From assembly GCF_000208745.1 (NCBI RefSeq), contig NC_030855.1:24207759-24271758 (forward strand): 64,000 bases of DNA, in the 5' to 3' direction. Source of the stretch: Theobroma cacao. Taxonomy: Eukaryota; Streptophyta; Magnoliopsida; Malvales; Malvaceae. A program made the translations under genes and the position numbers. The notes under the pieces are model-generated. The model worked only from the letters and a program-made list of their open reading frames with translations, ran no database searches and was not told the origin of the DNA. The stretch's first letter is position 1. Each line of letters starts with the position of its first letter. Positions 1 to 11,197 of the stretch are shown piece after piece.

Positions 1-153
1 GAAAAGAATGTGCTTCCTTTTCACGAGGTTCCCCTCTGTTAGTGCTTACACAGCAACCCATTTGAGGAAGTGAACGCTATAGGTTGACTTAGAAACAAGG
101 TGGCATTGTTGGGTTTAAGCTCAAAACTGAAGCTTTGTTTTCTTCTTCTGCAG

Positions 154-235
154 GGTTGGAAAAATACTTTGGAAACGGTTTGGTATTTCCCGGCTTAAGA
201 AAACGAAGAAGCCGAGGAGACAAGGAGTAGGGTAG
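154..235 (+). CDS. possible terminal exon of a gene cut by the left edge
   Basis: A pyrimidine-rich tract ending in TTCTGCAG (to 153) is followed by 26 open codons ending in TAG at 233-235 (frame starting at 155). The peptide is strongly basic, with a segment reading LKKTKKPRRQGVG before the stop, as seen at the ends of some real proteins. Nothing upstream within the window can be joined to it with certainty, and the neighbouring frame is also open for a similar length. I do not recognise a family. It may equally be chance. Confidence 0.2.
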
Positions 236-1606
236 TTAAATGGGGAATTGGAGAAGTGAATGTGAACGTCCCATGATGGAGGTGGAGAGTCAATGAAATG
301 CATTTATTCTAACATCAACTACGCTTAGATAAGTTATTGTTATTTCTGTTAGTGACCTTCACATTTTCTTTCTTTCTCAATCAAGTCCCTACAATTGATG
401 AGCCTCTGCTTTTCTTCTTTCGTTGCTTTTAATGCAAGAGTACTAGTTCTAGTAAAACGTCTCGTGATTTGTGTAAATTGCTAACTAGCGGCGCATGTTC
501 TCGTTGAAGGGGATTTTTGTATGTTTACAGCCGTCGGTACATGTGATTGTGGTGTGTCTAATTTAATCAGGATTGGGGCGGTTGATGTAGGGCCAGCCAC
601 TGTCAACACAGTTATAGAAAACTTGTGTGGGGTAGGGGCTGATCCAACGGTGGTGATTGACTTCATAGTCTGGGGTTGACCCCTTGACCTACTAGTTTCA
701 TGGGTTTACACCAACATGATCTATTCCTTTGCTATACAATGCTAGCTATCTCAATGATGGGAAGTTTGAGAACTAAACAAGAAAATGAGGTGTGCATGAC
801 AATGCTGGTTTTTGACTGGATGCGAAGCCATGTTTGGGTTCTTTTGTTTTTTAGTGTAAACATTGTATGAATCGATCAGACAATGTTAGTTCTCTTGACT
901 GATATATTTGTTAGATTCTAATCGATGGTTAGATTTTGTGAAAATCTTATATATATATATATTATATATATATATATATGTATATACAAAATACAATGAC
1001 TAACACAAAATTACTAAGAGGACTCTCTTTATGGGCACCTGTGTTTATTTATTCAGAGGCCTAAATGGCAGACATCTGAGACAGTCAAAAGGCAAAGGCA
1101 AAGAATGAATAGAGCACATTGCATTTGTGCAATGGCAGGAGTGGTAAGTGAAACAATAAATAGGACATGATTATCCAATTGCAGGTTATTGAGTGCTGGA
1201 ACATGTATCCTGAGGAAAGGTGATCCCGAAAAGACCAGAAATAGAGATGCATTACTTAAGAGTTTAGGATTGGATGCACTGGTCATTGAATAAAATACTT
1301 AGATATAAGTATGTTTAATTGATATTTATAAATACTCGTTTATTTAATAAGTCTGAATAATTTAATTACTGTGAATTATTTTTCATCCAAAAAATAATAA
1401 TTTATCCAAGGAAAGCTTCTTCAGAGAGTAAATGGTGAACGTACGACTGGTTATAAGGAGTAAAAATGGCCCACAGACACATGGATGTAAAAGAGGTCGG
1501 AGACAATTAGCAGAATTTATTTCCAAGTTGACAACCCATGCATCCATCCAGCTTCTATTATTTCAATCTTATGGGCCCATAATACCGTATAGCTCATGCT
1601 TCAAAG
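236..1606. other. intergenic, no supported gene
   Basis: No convincing coding exon is seen. An (AT)n microsatellite lies at about 949-986. Short open frames at 481-690 on both strands lack a recognisable family or splice context. Confidence 0.5.
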
Positions 1607-1614
1607 CTTATAGT

Positions 1615-2439
1615 CAATGGGGTGAAGCTAGTCAAATTTTATTGAAAAGTCAAATACAATTAAATAAAAATTTAAAAATTTTAAAAAATTAATATATTAA
1701 ATTTAATCAATAATAAAATATTGATAATAGAAATATAAAATTATAATATGTAAAATATAAATAGTTAAAAACGATATATAAGATTAATAATTTTTTTTTA
1801 TATAATCAAGATTGTTTAAAAACTATATATTCAATATANTTTAATAGAATTTTATTTTAACTAAATATAAAATGTAAAGCATATAAAAAAATATACTCAA
1901 GTTAATTTATTCTTATATAATCAGGATTAATAAAAAAATAATACGTTAATGAAATTTTAAGTAACAATGTAATATTATAATTTATATTTGAGGATTATAT
2001 AATAATTTATTAATTTTTAAAAATTAAAATCATAAAAAATAAAATTTATGTAACATATAAAAGAATAACATAGCAAGTAGAAGGTAGATACCACATGTTA
2101 CATAACAAAAAAGAAAGAAAAAGCATATGGTTAATGGTTTGTAGAAATTTGAAAAAGAATATTTATAGAAACTTATAACATATGAACAAATAGAATAAAA
2201 ATGAAAAAAATAAACAATATAAATAAAAATAATAAAAATATAAACTAAAAAATTTAAAGTTGAACGAGGTAAGTGAAATAATTTTATTATTTATATTAAT
2301 TATTAAATAATATATTATTTTGAGAGAGCAAGTAATAGAATATATAAAAAAAATTAAAAATTTTTATATGTTATGAAAAAAATTTTAAAAGTTTTGGAAG
2401 GACCTTGGCCCCTCATCACATAAGGAAGCTCTGCCCCTG
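1615..2439. mobile_element. non-autonomous DNA transposon-like element, 825 bp, with 8-bp target duplication
   Basis: The flanks CTTATAGT (1607-1614) and CTTATAGC (2440-2447) match at 7 of 8 positions and fit an 8-bp target-site duplication. The left end reads CAATGGGGTGAAGCTAG; the right end reads GGAAGCTCTGCCCCTG, whose complement begins CAGGGGCAGAGCTTC. This is a degenerate inverted repeat of the CAGGGGCGGAGC type seen in plant MITE-like elements. The interior is very AT-rich with no coding capacity. An internal segment (about 1957-2400) is similar to 10088-10590. The single N of the window (1839) lies inside. The 8-bp duplication points to the hAT superfamily, but the ends are diverged. 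Confidence 0.6.
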
Positions 2440-2447
2440 CTTATAGC

Positions 2448-3163
2448 CTAGCAAATATAGTTTCACAAATTAAAAAAGTTTTGGCTAAAGTTAAAGGTAA
2501 GGATCTAATTCATTGTCTCAAACTTTATGTTTGAATACAAATGAAGATTATCATGGGTATTATGTGATATCCACATAACTAAACCAATAGCCACCCTTAC
2601 CATGACTAATTTTAGATTTGCCAATTTGATTTTTTTGGAGCGAGTTGTCCAATTCCCAAACTAATGAATTCAATCTGAATTATGTCCAAAGCTTAAGGAC
2701 CCAAGTGAAAATTACCATTTTTTTAGTACTCATTTTATTTCAAATTAAGTATTTATATTTAAATTTGTACCAAAATTAAGAAAAACACTATGACTTTAGC
2801 ATTGTTAATTTTTATTTTTATTTTATAAATTTGTAAACTATTTCTGGTAAAAACAGAAAGATAAATTATAATTTTTTACATAAAAAATATAAAAATAAGA
2901 ATTTGTAAGTGTTTAAAAGGAAAAACTGAACATAATTTTAAAATGATGAAAAAAATGAACATTGAATTTGAAATGAAAAAAAAAAAAACCAGTTTAGGTC
3001 CAATTTCAATTAAAGATTGGGGTAAACTCGGAATAAGCTAACAAGGGCAGCCAAACAGTGGGCTTGTAACACGATGAACATAAAGCCCAAGATCTAGAGA
3101 CGAGAAGCAGAAAAAGCAAAAGAGTGGAAGCGGAGACAGCGAGGCAAGAAAGAGAGCAGAAAA
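2448..3163. other. intergenic and 5' flank of the complex I subunit gene
   Basis: AT-rich sequence with A- and T-runs; no coding exon or delimited repeat is seen. The last 100 bases before 3164 are purine-rich and probably include the 5' untranslated region of the next gene. Confidence 0.5.
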
Positions 3164-6100
3164 ATGGGAGGAGGAATGGAGGCAAACAAAAACAGGTTCA
3201 TTGAAGATTGGAGCTCTGCAAGAGAGAATCTCGAGCACAACTTCCGCTGGACTCGCCGCAACTTTGCTCTCGTTGGCTTATTCGGCATCGCCATCCCCGT
3301 CCTGGTCTATAAGGGCATTGTTCGAGAATTTGTAATCTCTTTTTATCTCTCTTCAAATTTATGCGTGCATCATTTAACGAGTTGGCTTTGATTTCCTTCT
3401 ATCTAGTTTTCATTGCATCTTCAAGCGGTTGAAATGGGGTTTTTGGATTTTGTTTGATTGATCGATTTTAGGGTGCACAATCACAATACTTGTCGAGATT
3501 GACTGACTGACTAACTGCGAGTATTTGTCGTTTCCGGATTCATGTTTTTTAGGTTGTGATTGATTTTCCTTTAGGGTTTAGTAGTTTGAAAATTGCTTTA
3601 AAATTTCAATTTTTGTCGAACTGAATTATTAGATGGAGCGAAGTTCATGGGTTGCCTCTATTTCGGTCACTCCTCAAATGATTTTCATGGGCTAAAAGTT
3701 TGGGTCGGATGATTGCTTTAGTATCATAAAAGTGCTGCTATTATGTTTCTTTCTCCTCGTGCTAATCCATAATTTGTAACATGTTCACATTTTCTTTTTA
3801 TGTTCACTTGTGCTTTTCTTTAACACCTGTAAAAGACAGAACGTAAAAAATTTTATTCTATTAGTGCTTGTAAAAGTCAGTAGTCTTCCTGTGAAAGATA
3901 TAACAATGGAAGCATCAGTAGTTTTGTCGTGAAAGATATAACAATGGAAACTAAGGCAAATTATTCTCTGGTGTCCGTTGGTTATCTGTAGAACAGGTTA
4001 AAAGTTGAGCACAAAAGGAAAAGATGATACAAATTTTCCAAAGCAGTTCTTGGTGCATAAAATTGTGGTGTTTTAGTGGATGGGAGGGTACAAGAGTGTA
4101 GAGTGAAAGAGAGAAATGTTTTGCTCTACTTTGGTAGGGAGATTTTCTAAAATTGCAAGTAGAGGGTAGGTGAACCAAACCCCCTTGAAAACTGAACTTT
4201 AAATTCCCTTAAATTGAGAGGATTTATTTTAATGATATTAGCTTCTGATTCCCCTTTTATCCATTAATTTCAAAATTAGGGACTATTTGTATTAGCATAT
4301 TCTAGTTTTCAATGCTCTCCACTGCTCCCCCAAACAAGGAAAAGGATCTTTTTTTACTTTACTCTCCTCACTTTTCCACCTGGTTGCTTTACTCATTTTT
4401 ACCGCCCAACTTCCAAGCACACTAAAGGATGAGGTCCATTCTGAGTCATGTCAAGATCTCATTGTAGTTGCTTTTGGATTGAACTTTTGTGCTCATTAAC
4501 CATATGCTTTCTAGGCACCCTATCTAAGTACCTGAAATAAAAATTAATGGTAGCTAGTTTTCATCCTCCATGAATAAATAATGTCTCAAGTTACATCATT
4601 CAGCTCACAAGAAATAGGTAGAGAGTATACATGTGAAATTAGTAAACTATTGTTGTATTTAGTTCTTATTCAATATGTGAACAATAAGTGTTGAGTAGCT
4701 AGTAACTTGGGGGGAGGGGAGAGAAGAGTATGATATCTAGGTTCTTCAATTTTTAAAGGTCAAATTGATCCACTTATTGCATATTCTTGTTTTACTGTGA
4801 ATATTATTTATTTTTTAAAATCATGCTCACTTAGAGTATTGGATGCCTATAGAATTAGTAGTTGCTGTGACTTGTTATATTACCTAGTTCTATCAAGGTT
4901 TAAGACTCATATTTTTACCAAATGAAGTTTTATGTGAAGTAGATGTTCAATGTCTTGATTAAGCGTCAGTTACGTCAAATGAATGGTTCAACAGTTGCTA
5001 CCTAGGAGTGGTCAATTAACTTGCGTCTTCTTCTTGATTGGATAACTTGTTACATTTCATGGAAGTGGAGGTGCCTCTAGGGTTTTAACCTGATTAGATT
5101 TTGTATTCTCAGTTACTGTTAACTTCCCTGCCTACTCTTCCCCTATGTTACACAAACTCTTCATTTCACCCTAACATACCTTGTGCACTACTTCTTAGAC
5201 ATTGGTAGATCCTTCTAAAATAAATGTAGACAATTACCAAAAACATGACATCTATGTTCAAAACGGGATCCTGAATCCATACAACCTCTCTCTTCTCCCA
5301 ATTTAAGATACTTATTTCTATGTCTATTAGCTTAGTTCTTAGTTGCTTACCATTCAGGATTGGTTTCATGATCACATTGGAAATGTGGCTTTGAGAAATG
5401 CTGAAATAGTTGCCCTTAATAATATTTCTCATATTGCATTTTATTGTTTGTGGTATTCCATGAAGATATTTTTTGTACAAGTAAATCACATCTGTGTCTC
5501 TAGAGTTTGGATCACATACCATTTTGGTCCTTGTAGTTTAAAAATTAACTTGTTAGTCCTTATGCTTCCAATTTTATAAATGAAACGGTCTTTCTGTCAA
5601 TGTTATTATTAAGTCTGGCATTATATGCCAGCTGGCCACTTGTGTTTGCCGTGTGTCAAATTTAACGAAAATACTGACTAAAAGATCTTTTTGTTATAAC
5701 GTTGGAAGTATAAAAATTAGCAATTTAAAAATGTGGGGATCAATGGTATGCATCTCAAGCTTTAACAACCCTGGATATAATTTATTCTTTTTGTACTTAT
5801 ACCAAGTTACATTTTATCAAATACTTACTTTATTTTGTTTTTCTGTTATCTATGTTTTCTGTTCGTTGTTTTATTATGCTCTAAAAGGCAATGTTGCTGC
5901 TATACAATTTCTTGCTTTTTATTTTTTATTTTTTTGGTACCTTTGACAAGTCTAGGGGAGGATATGAGGAACTAGGGCAAGTTTGATATGTTATTTGCTA
6001 TGGGGTTTCAAAGATCACTTATTGAAATCTCTTAGCTGCGTAGGAAATTAAGTTTAGAGGAGTGTACTTGTTCATGGACCATATAGAAATGTAGACTCAT

Positions 6101-6367
6101 AATCTTCTTTTGACCATTAAATGCAATTTTTTCTTTTATTCTTGTGATTTTCTTCAGCTCTTCTGTAAGTCGTTTATTATTATTATTCTGGGATTGTGTT
6201 GCAAGATTTTGTTTGATTTTTGTCTTGAATTGTTCTTTTATTTATGAATTGTTAAATTGTCTTTTCCTTGTTTGTATTCCATAGTGATTTACCTAACGAT
6301 TTAGTGATTCTGGCAACAGCATATGCAGGATGAAGATGCAGGTAGGCCATACAGGAAGTTCTTGTGA
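3164..6367 (+). CDS. plant mitochondrial complex I small accessory subunit (NDUFB4-like), 71 aa
   Basis: Exons 3164-3331 and 6320-6367 are joined across a 2,988-bp GT-AG intron in phase 0. The first exon encodes 56 residues beginning MGGGMEANKNRFIEDW and including ENLEHNFRWTRRN, followed by a hydrophobic segment (LVGLFGIAIPVLVY, about residues 38-51). The second exon encodes HMQDEDAGRPYRKFL and a TGA stop. The pattern matches the short Arabidopsis protein At2g31490, recovered with complex I and treated as an NDUFB4-type subunit. The family role is as a single-pass, non-catalytic subunit of NADH:ubiquinone oxidoreductase in the inner mitochondrial membrane. Length is normal for the family. Failing to splice leaves a 75-residue open frame that loses the conserved tail. 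The exon pairing is secure; the exact subunit name comes from memory. Confidence 0.88.
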
Positions 6368-7896
6368 GTGTCTCACTGCGATGCTTGATAATAAATGTCG
6401 ACGAGTAAAAACTGGGTGTTCTCTTGGACAACAAACTGTGATATTTCCCCAGTTTTGGAACTTGTCATTTTGTTCATCTTGATCATATGTTATGTTGTTT
6501 CTTGTAACTTTCTGGTTTTACTTTGAATAATTCGTGCATATTACTAGTTTGGGTTTTTTGATACACTTTTCAATCTTGCTATTTTTACAAATTTAACTAA
6601 TATGTGGGTTATTGCGGGTATTAGAACAAAAGCCGAGCTGTTATGTCTGCACAGGTAGCAGTTGGACAGGTTGATTGTTTGTATAGGTTCAGTTACTTCA
6701 AGTCAAGGTAAATTGGTTTGGATTGTTGAATATTTTTAAATAATTTTTGCAAATTTAATTTGGTTTTGGTAATTTTTATATAAATTTATATTATACTATT
6801 TGTTATTTTTCAATTAAATTAAAATTCATAATAAGAAAATAATACATCTTAAGTTAAGTTTCGAGTCAGAGTTTGAGTTAAGTCGGGTTTAGGTGATTTA
6901 TTGGATGAGTCGAGTCGGTTTTGGATCGAATATTTTTGAGTCACGGGTCCTGTTGAGTTTTATGATGTATAGGTCGGGTTTTTTTTAGTTCGAGTTGCTT
7001 CATTTATCGAGTCATTCGGATTCGACTCGTTTTAAATTAAGTGGGGTTGGGTTAGTACACATATTGGGCCATTATGGATTGGTCTTTTTCTCTTTTAATA
7101 TGTTTATTAGTTTTGTTTTTCTTACCTTGAGATAATATTGTTAAAAGTTTTGAAAATATACATTATAAAGTTAAGTTATCATACTGATTTCATAATATTT
7201 TTCATTATTTCTTATGATTAAAACCTCTAATTATTAATAATATTAAAAATGAAAAAATAAAATTTTATATTTTTAATAGAAAGTTATTATATGAAAAGAT
7301 TTTTTGTTTTTCACAATAATAAAATATTAAATTCAATTAATAAATGCAAAAAAAAAAAAATTTGTCTGAGTAAATGAAATAGATAGTTGTCTTTTAGATT
7401 TTTTTTATGATATTAATTACTTTTATGCATATAAATTACATTTTTACCTTTTTAACATGATCAGATCATAAGGGACTAAACCTTTGAGAATAATGTGAGT
7501 ATAAGAAACTTAAATTATAAAAGGTTGTTTCAATATGAAATTAGTTAAGGGAATTAACCAAAAAGGTACCAATAAAATATAGTACCAAAACTTAAATATG
7601 GATTGACACATGTTGGGCCACTGCCTTCTGATTCTCACTTGTGGAGGGAAGAAAAAACCAAGAAATTCAAATTCCACAAGGTTGCCTTCCACGTGCCAAG
7701 TATAAAGAACACAAACATGCATCCCCAAAAAACAAAAACATCTTCTCAATTGATTCACGTGAATAGCTGTATAAAGATGACAACAAAGAAATTGACACAG
7801 GCCTCATCAATCATCTAACGCTAAAGAAGGGAAGGCGACAAAATTTACCAGTTGAACACCTGAATGTTACATCCATTTCCTAAAATGAGCAAAGAT
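6368..7896. other. intergenic; 3' flanks of two convergent genes plus a GTCGGGTT-rich repeat
   Basis: This gap separates the convergent complex I and PPR genes. About 6650-7060 is rich in short motifs such as GTCGGGTT, GAGTCGAGTCGG and TTCGAGT, a composition typical of plant MITE or LTR remnants, but I cannot place its ends. The rest is AT-rich. Small open frames near 7510-7818 have no recognisable family. Confidence 0.45.
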
Positions 7897-9648
7897 TTAG
7901 ACCTCAGTGGTTGTTGCTTCCCTGCTGTCCACTTCCTCTGCTTCCAGCTCCTTAACTGCCTTTATAAGACCTTGCGTGATTCCATTAAGATACAACCCAT
8001 TCTCTTTCATTTCATCCAGTAGCTTCTCAGCTGTTTGCCAATCTAAAGCCTTTAAGCAAAGAGACTGGATCAATTTATTGTATTCATCCACATTAGGTTG
8101 GACCCCAAAATCCTTCATCTCAGCCAACAGCTTCAAAGCCTTGTCGAACTCTTCAATTTTGCAATATCCACGAATTAGAGTGTGATAAGTCACAGGGCTC
8201 AGCTTCATATGCTTTTTCTTGGCTTCTGATAAAACTTCACAAGCCTCATCCATCTGGCCACCATTTGCATAACCACTCATCACAACAGTGTATGTGTAAA
8301 CATCAGGTTTCAACCCCCTATCCTCCATCAGTTTTATCATCTCCTTCGCTTTGTCCATATCTCCAGCCTTAGAATAGCCATTGACCACCGAATTAAATAC
8401 TGCATTTCCAGGAGGTGGGCCATCTGCGATCATTTTCAGAAGCAATGTTTTTGCTTCATCAAGATTCCTCATCCTACACAGACCACGAACAACAGATGAA
8501 AACGGCTTGATTGCATATTTCCTTGCTTCTCCAGAGAATCCATCCAACATCTCCAAAGCTAAATTCACTGTTTCATCCTTCTTACAGAGTGAACTGATCA
8601 AGAAATTAACAGAAGACCGAGGCAGCTGCTTGTTTTTCTCCTTGGCCAACAAATAAACAGTGTGAGCATTCTCAGCCTTACCGCCTCTACAAAACCAAGA
8701 TATTATCTTTCCCACTTGCTCACCATCTGGCAAGCTCTCCCCATCAAGCATCCTTTCACATACAGACCAAGCCCAATCATAAATCGACCGCCGACACAGA
8801 GCTTCGATAGTGAAATAATAAGTAACCATGTTCGGGACACATCCAAAATCCCCAAATTTGTTGAACACCTCCATAGCTGCCTTTCCTTTACCCAACTTCG
8901 AAAACAAAGCAATCAACTCATTAAGAACATTCACAGTCAAAACCCCATTCTCTTTGTCCCCAATGTCCTTAACCAAATCCCATAAATCATAAGCATCCTT
9001 CTTCCTAAGATCACTACAAATACCCTTAACGAGTGAGTCAACAACAGAAGTAGTCACTTTACACCCTGGTTTCTTCATTACCCATTTGAAAAACCTAATC
9101 AAATTTTCACCCGATATAAATGGAGTCTGAAGAACTTTGACAACAAAATCTTCATTCAAATCCAAAGCCATAACATCGAGACTTGATTCCAAAGACCCAT
9201 CAACTCTACTTTGCAACAAAGACAACACATTTTCTAACTTGTTCCCGTCAATCTCATAAACTTGGATATCTTCTTCTATGTCATTTCGGTCATCCCCAGA
9301 GACAGAACTGTCCATCTGGGTCTCATCACCAACAGAACCCTCAAAAGAGGGAACTTCCACGGCATTAGTCTCAATCGCAGGGGCAAAACCGTCCAGCTGG
9401 GAATTCCCATTTTCTGCGAATCCCCGAGATGAATCATCACTTGGATTTGCAGAGAAATTAGAGAGGAAACGAGGGGTTTGAGAGAGTAAGGTTTTTGGGA
9501 GATAATGGTAATGTTTTTGAGTTTCAGAGAGAACCTGATTGATGTTGGCTGCACAGAAGATCCGTGCCACCACCTGCCTGGACCTTCCTGCCATTGATCT
9601 CCACATTTCTTCTGGTTGTAGGAACTTCGAAGCTATGTAAATGTGCAA
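7897..9648 (-). CDS. P-class pentatricopeptide repeat protein, probably mitochondrial, 583 aa
   Basis: An intronless open frame, as usual for plant PPR genes. The first in-frame ATG gives MHIYIASKFLQPEE, but translation may start at Met15 (9606), which begins a better organelle presequence (MWRSMAGRSRQVVARIFC: Arg/Ser-rich, no acids). Residues about 65-140 are acidic and low complexity. From about residue 239 to 565 there are roughly nine degenerate 35-residue PPR motifs, for example those starting VYTYTVVMSGYANGG and PVTYHTLIRGYCK. No E, E+ or DYW domain follows, so it belongs to the P class, whose members bind organelle RNA and affect its stability, splicing or translation. The N-terminal style and the LDGFSGEARKYAIKPF segment recall Arabidopsis At3g02650. 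The RNA target cannot be read from sequence. Confidence 0.9.
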   Translation of the reverse strand: MHIYIASKFLQPEEMWRSMAGRSRQVVARIFCAANINQVLSETQKHYHYLPKTLLSQTPRFLSNFSANPSDDSSRGFAENGNSQLDGFAPAIETNAVEVPSFEGSVGDETQMDSSVSGDDRNDIEEDIQVYEIDGNKLENVLSLLQSRVDGSLESSLDVMALDLNEDFVVKVLQTPFISGENLIRFFKWVMKKPGCKVTTSVVDSLVKGICSDLRKKDAYDLWDLVKDIGDKENGVLTVNVLNELIALFSKLGKGKAAMEVFNKFGDFGCVPNMVTYYFTIEALCRRSIYDWAWSVCERMLDGESLPDGEQVGKIISWFCRGGKAENAHTVYLLAKEKNKQLPRSSVNFLISSLCKKDETVNLALEMLDGFSGEARKYAIKPFSSVVRGLCRMRNLDEAKTLLLKMIADGPPPGNAVFNSVVNGYSKAGDMDKAKEMIKLMEDRGLKPDVYTYTVVMSGYANGGQMDEACEVLSEAKKKHMKLSPVTYHTLIRGYCKIEEFDKALKLLAEMKDFGVQPNVDEYNKLIQSLCLKALDWQTAEKLLDEMKENGLYLNGITQGLIKAVKELEAEEVDSREATTTEV

Positions 9649-10675
9649 AACCCTAATCCCTAATCTTTGAGAGGTTTTTGCTTTTGCTTTTGTTTTCTTT
9701 TTTTTTTTTTTTCAGTGGATCGAATTACCCGAATTCCAGGTCTTGAAGAATGGGTTATGCAACATCTGATTAGGGCCCATGTTATAACTAATAAAACTAT
9801 TTTTAAAAAATAAAAAAATTATTAAATGGGTTTTTTTTTTTGGAAAAATGGGCTAATATTATCAATAACCAGCAATATACTAATCATAATGACTCTAATT
9901 TTATCAATTAGCTTGAAAAATAAAAAAATTATTTTGAGGGTCACTAAAAATATATAATAAATAAAATTATATTTAAAGAAGTATAATAATTTTATTTTAT
10001 TAATTTTTGTGTATATCTTTGTTACGTAAATTTTGTAATATACATTATAGAACGCATTGGTTACTCTGAATAAAAATGATATATTGTTAAAATTTTAAGT
10101 ATCAATGTAACATTGTAATTTATATTTGATAATTATATAATAATTTATTTATTTTTAAAAAAAAAAATCATAAAAAATAAAATCTATGTAATAGGAAAAA
10201 GAATAATATGATAAGTAAAAAATAAAAGTTATATGTGACATAAATAAAAAAAAAAAAAGAAAAAAATAATGGTTGATGATTCATAGAAATTTATAAAAGA
10301 AAATCTATAAATATTTAAAACATATGAATAAATATAATATAATTTATGATCCATAAAAATTTATGAAAAAAATCTATAAAAATTTAAAATATATAAATAA
10401 ATAAAAAATAAAATAATTATAATATAAATTGAAAGAAAAAATTAAAAAATTTTAAATTTGAAATAGACATATGAAATTATTTTATTATTTTTTATTTATA
10501 TTAATTATTAAATAAAAAAATTTTAGAGGTCATTAAAAAATTTTAAAAAGTTCATATAGTATGTAAAAAGTTTTTTAAATTTTGGGGGGCGCTCAACCCG
10601 ATAAATAGCAATAGAATAATATTTTAGATTTGTGGCCAAATAAAGTTGATAGACAATGCACGAGCCTCTTTCTAC
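9649..10675. other. repeat-rich intergenic DNA and 5' flank of the PPR gene
   Basis: The PPR promoter and 5' untranslated region lie at the left side (the gene is on the minus strand). About 10088-10590 is a diverged, same-orientation relative of the AT-rich interior of the element at 1615-2439: both share an ATTTATATTTGA-like stretch, then a long AT-rich block with the words ATCATAAAAAATAAAAT and CATATGAA in the same order. No terminal repeats or target duplication can be found around this second copy. No coding exon is seen. Confidence 0.55.
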
Positions 10676-11197
10676 TAGGGGTGAGCAAATATCACTAGAA
10701 CCCAATAACTAAACCGAATCGAAATAAGTTCAATTTTTTCGGTTCAATTAGTTTGATTAGGATAGTTCGGTTGGTAAAATTATTTCGATTCGGTTTCGGT
10801 TATAAATATTTATAATCGAATTAAACAAACTAATCGAACCTAAATAAAGATATTATGGAGATTTTATATGAAAAAATTTCTAAACATAAATTATTTATAA
10901 TTGTTTATATCATATAAATTATATAAGTATTCATTTTATTTATTATAATTTTTAATGGTCATTTTTTATATTTTTGTGATATTGATTTATTTAAAAAAAA
11001 TATAACATAAATAAATATATATAAAAAAATTATTAAGTTTGATTTATGGAAACTTAACTAAACTAACCGAATTAGTTCGGTTTCGGTTAGTATAGTTAGT
11101 TATATAATTCGGTTCAATTTCGATTATTTTTAAAAAATAATTCGATTAATTCGATTATTGGATATTCAAAACCGAACTAACCGTTTACACACCTCTA
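10676..11197. mobile_element. non-autonomous hAT-like MITE, 522 bp
   Basis: The left end reads TAGGGGTGAGCAAA and the right end TTTACACACCTCTA (complement TAGAGGTGTGTAAA), an imperfect terminal inverted repeat. Flanking octamers CTTTCTAC (10668-10675) and CTTTTTAT (11198-11205) match at 6 of 8 positions, both differences being C/T. Inside, subterminal copies of TTCGGTT and its complement AACCGAA lie in inverted orientation near the two ends, as in plant hAT MITEs. There is no transposase coding sequence. It belongs to the same type as the element at 18616-19526. Confidence 0.75.

Noticed and set aside
481..690. Open frames on both strands that read like protein (Val/Thr-rich)
   Set aside because: No start, splice or family evidence; the two strands look equally open, which suggests composition rather than coding.
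5166..5946. Several open frames on both strands inside the long intron of the complex I subunit gene
   Set aside because: No family features and biased toward Phe/Leu/Ile from AT-rich DNA; they lie fully within the intron.
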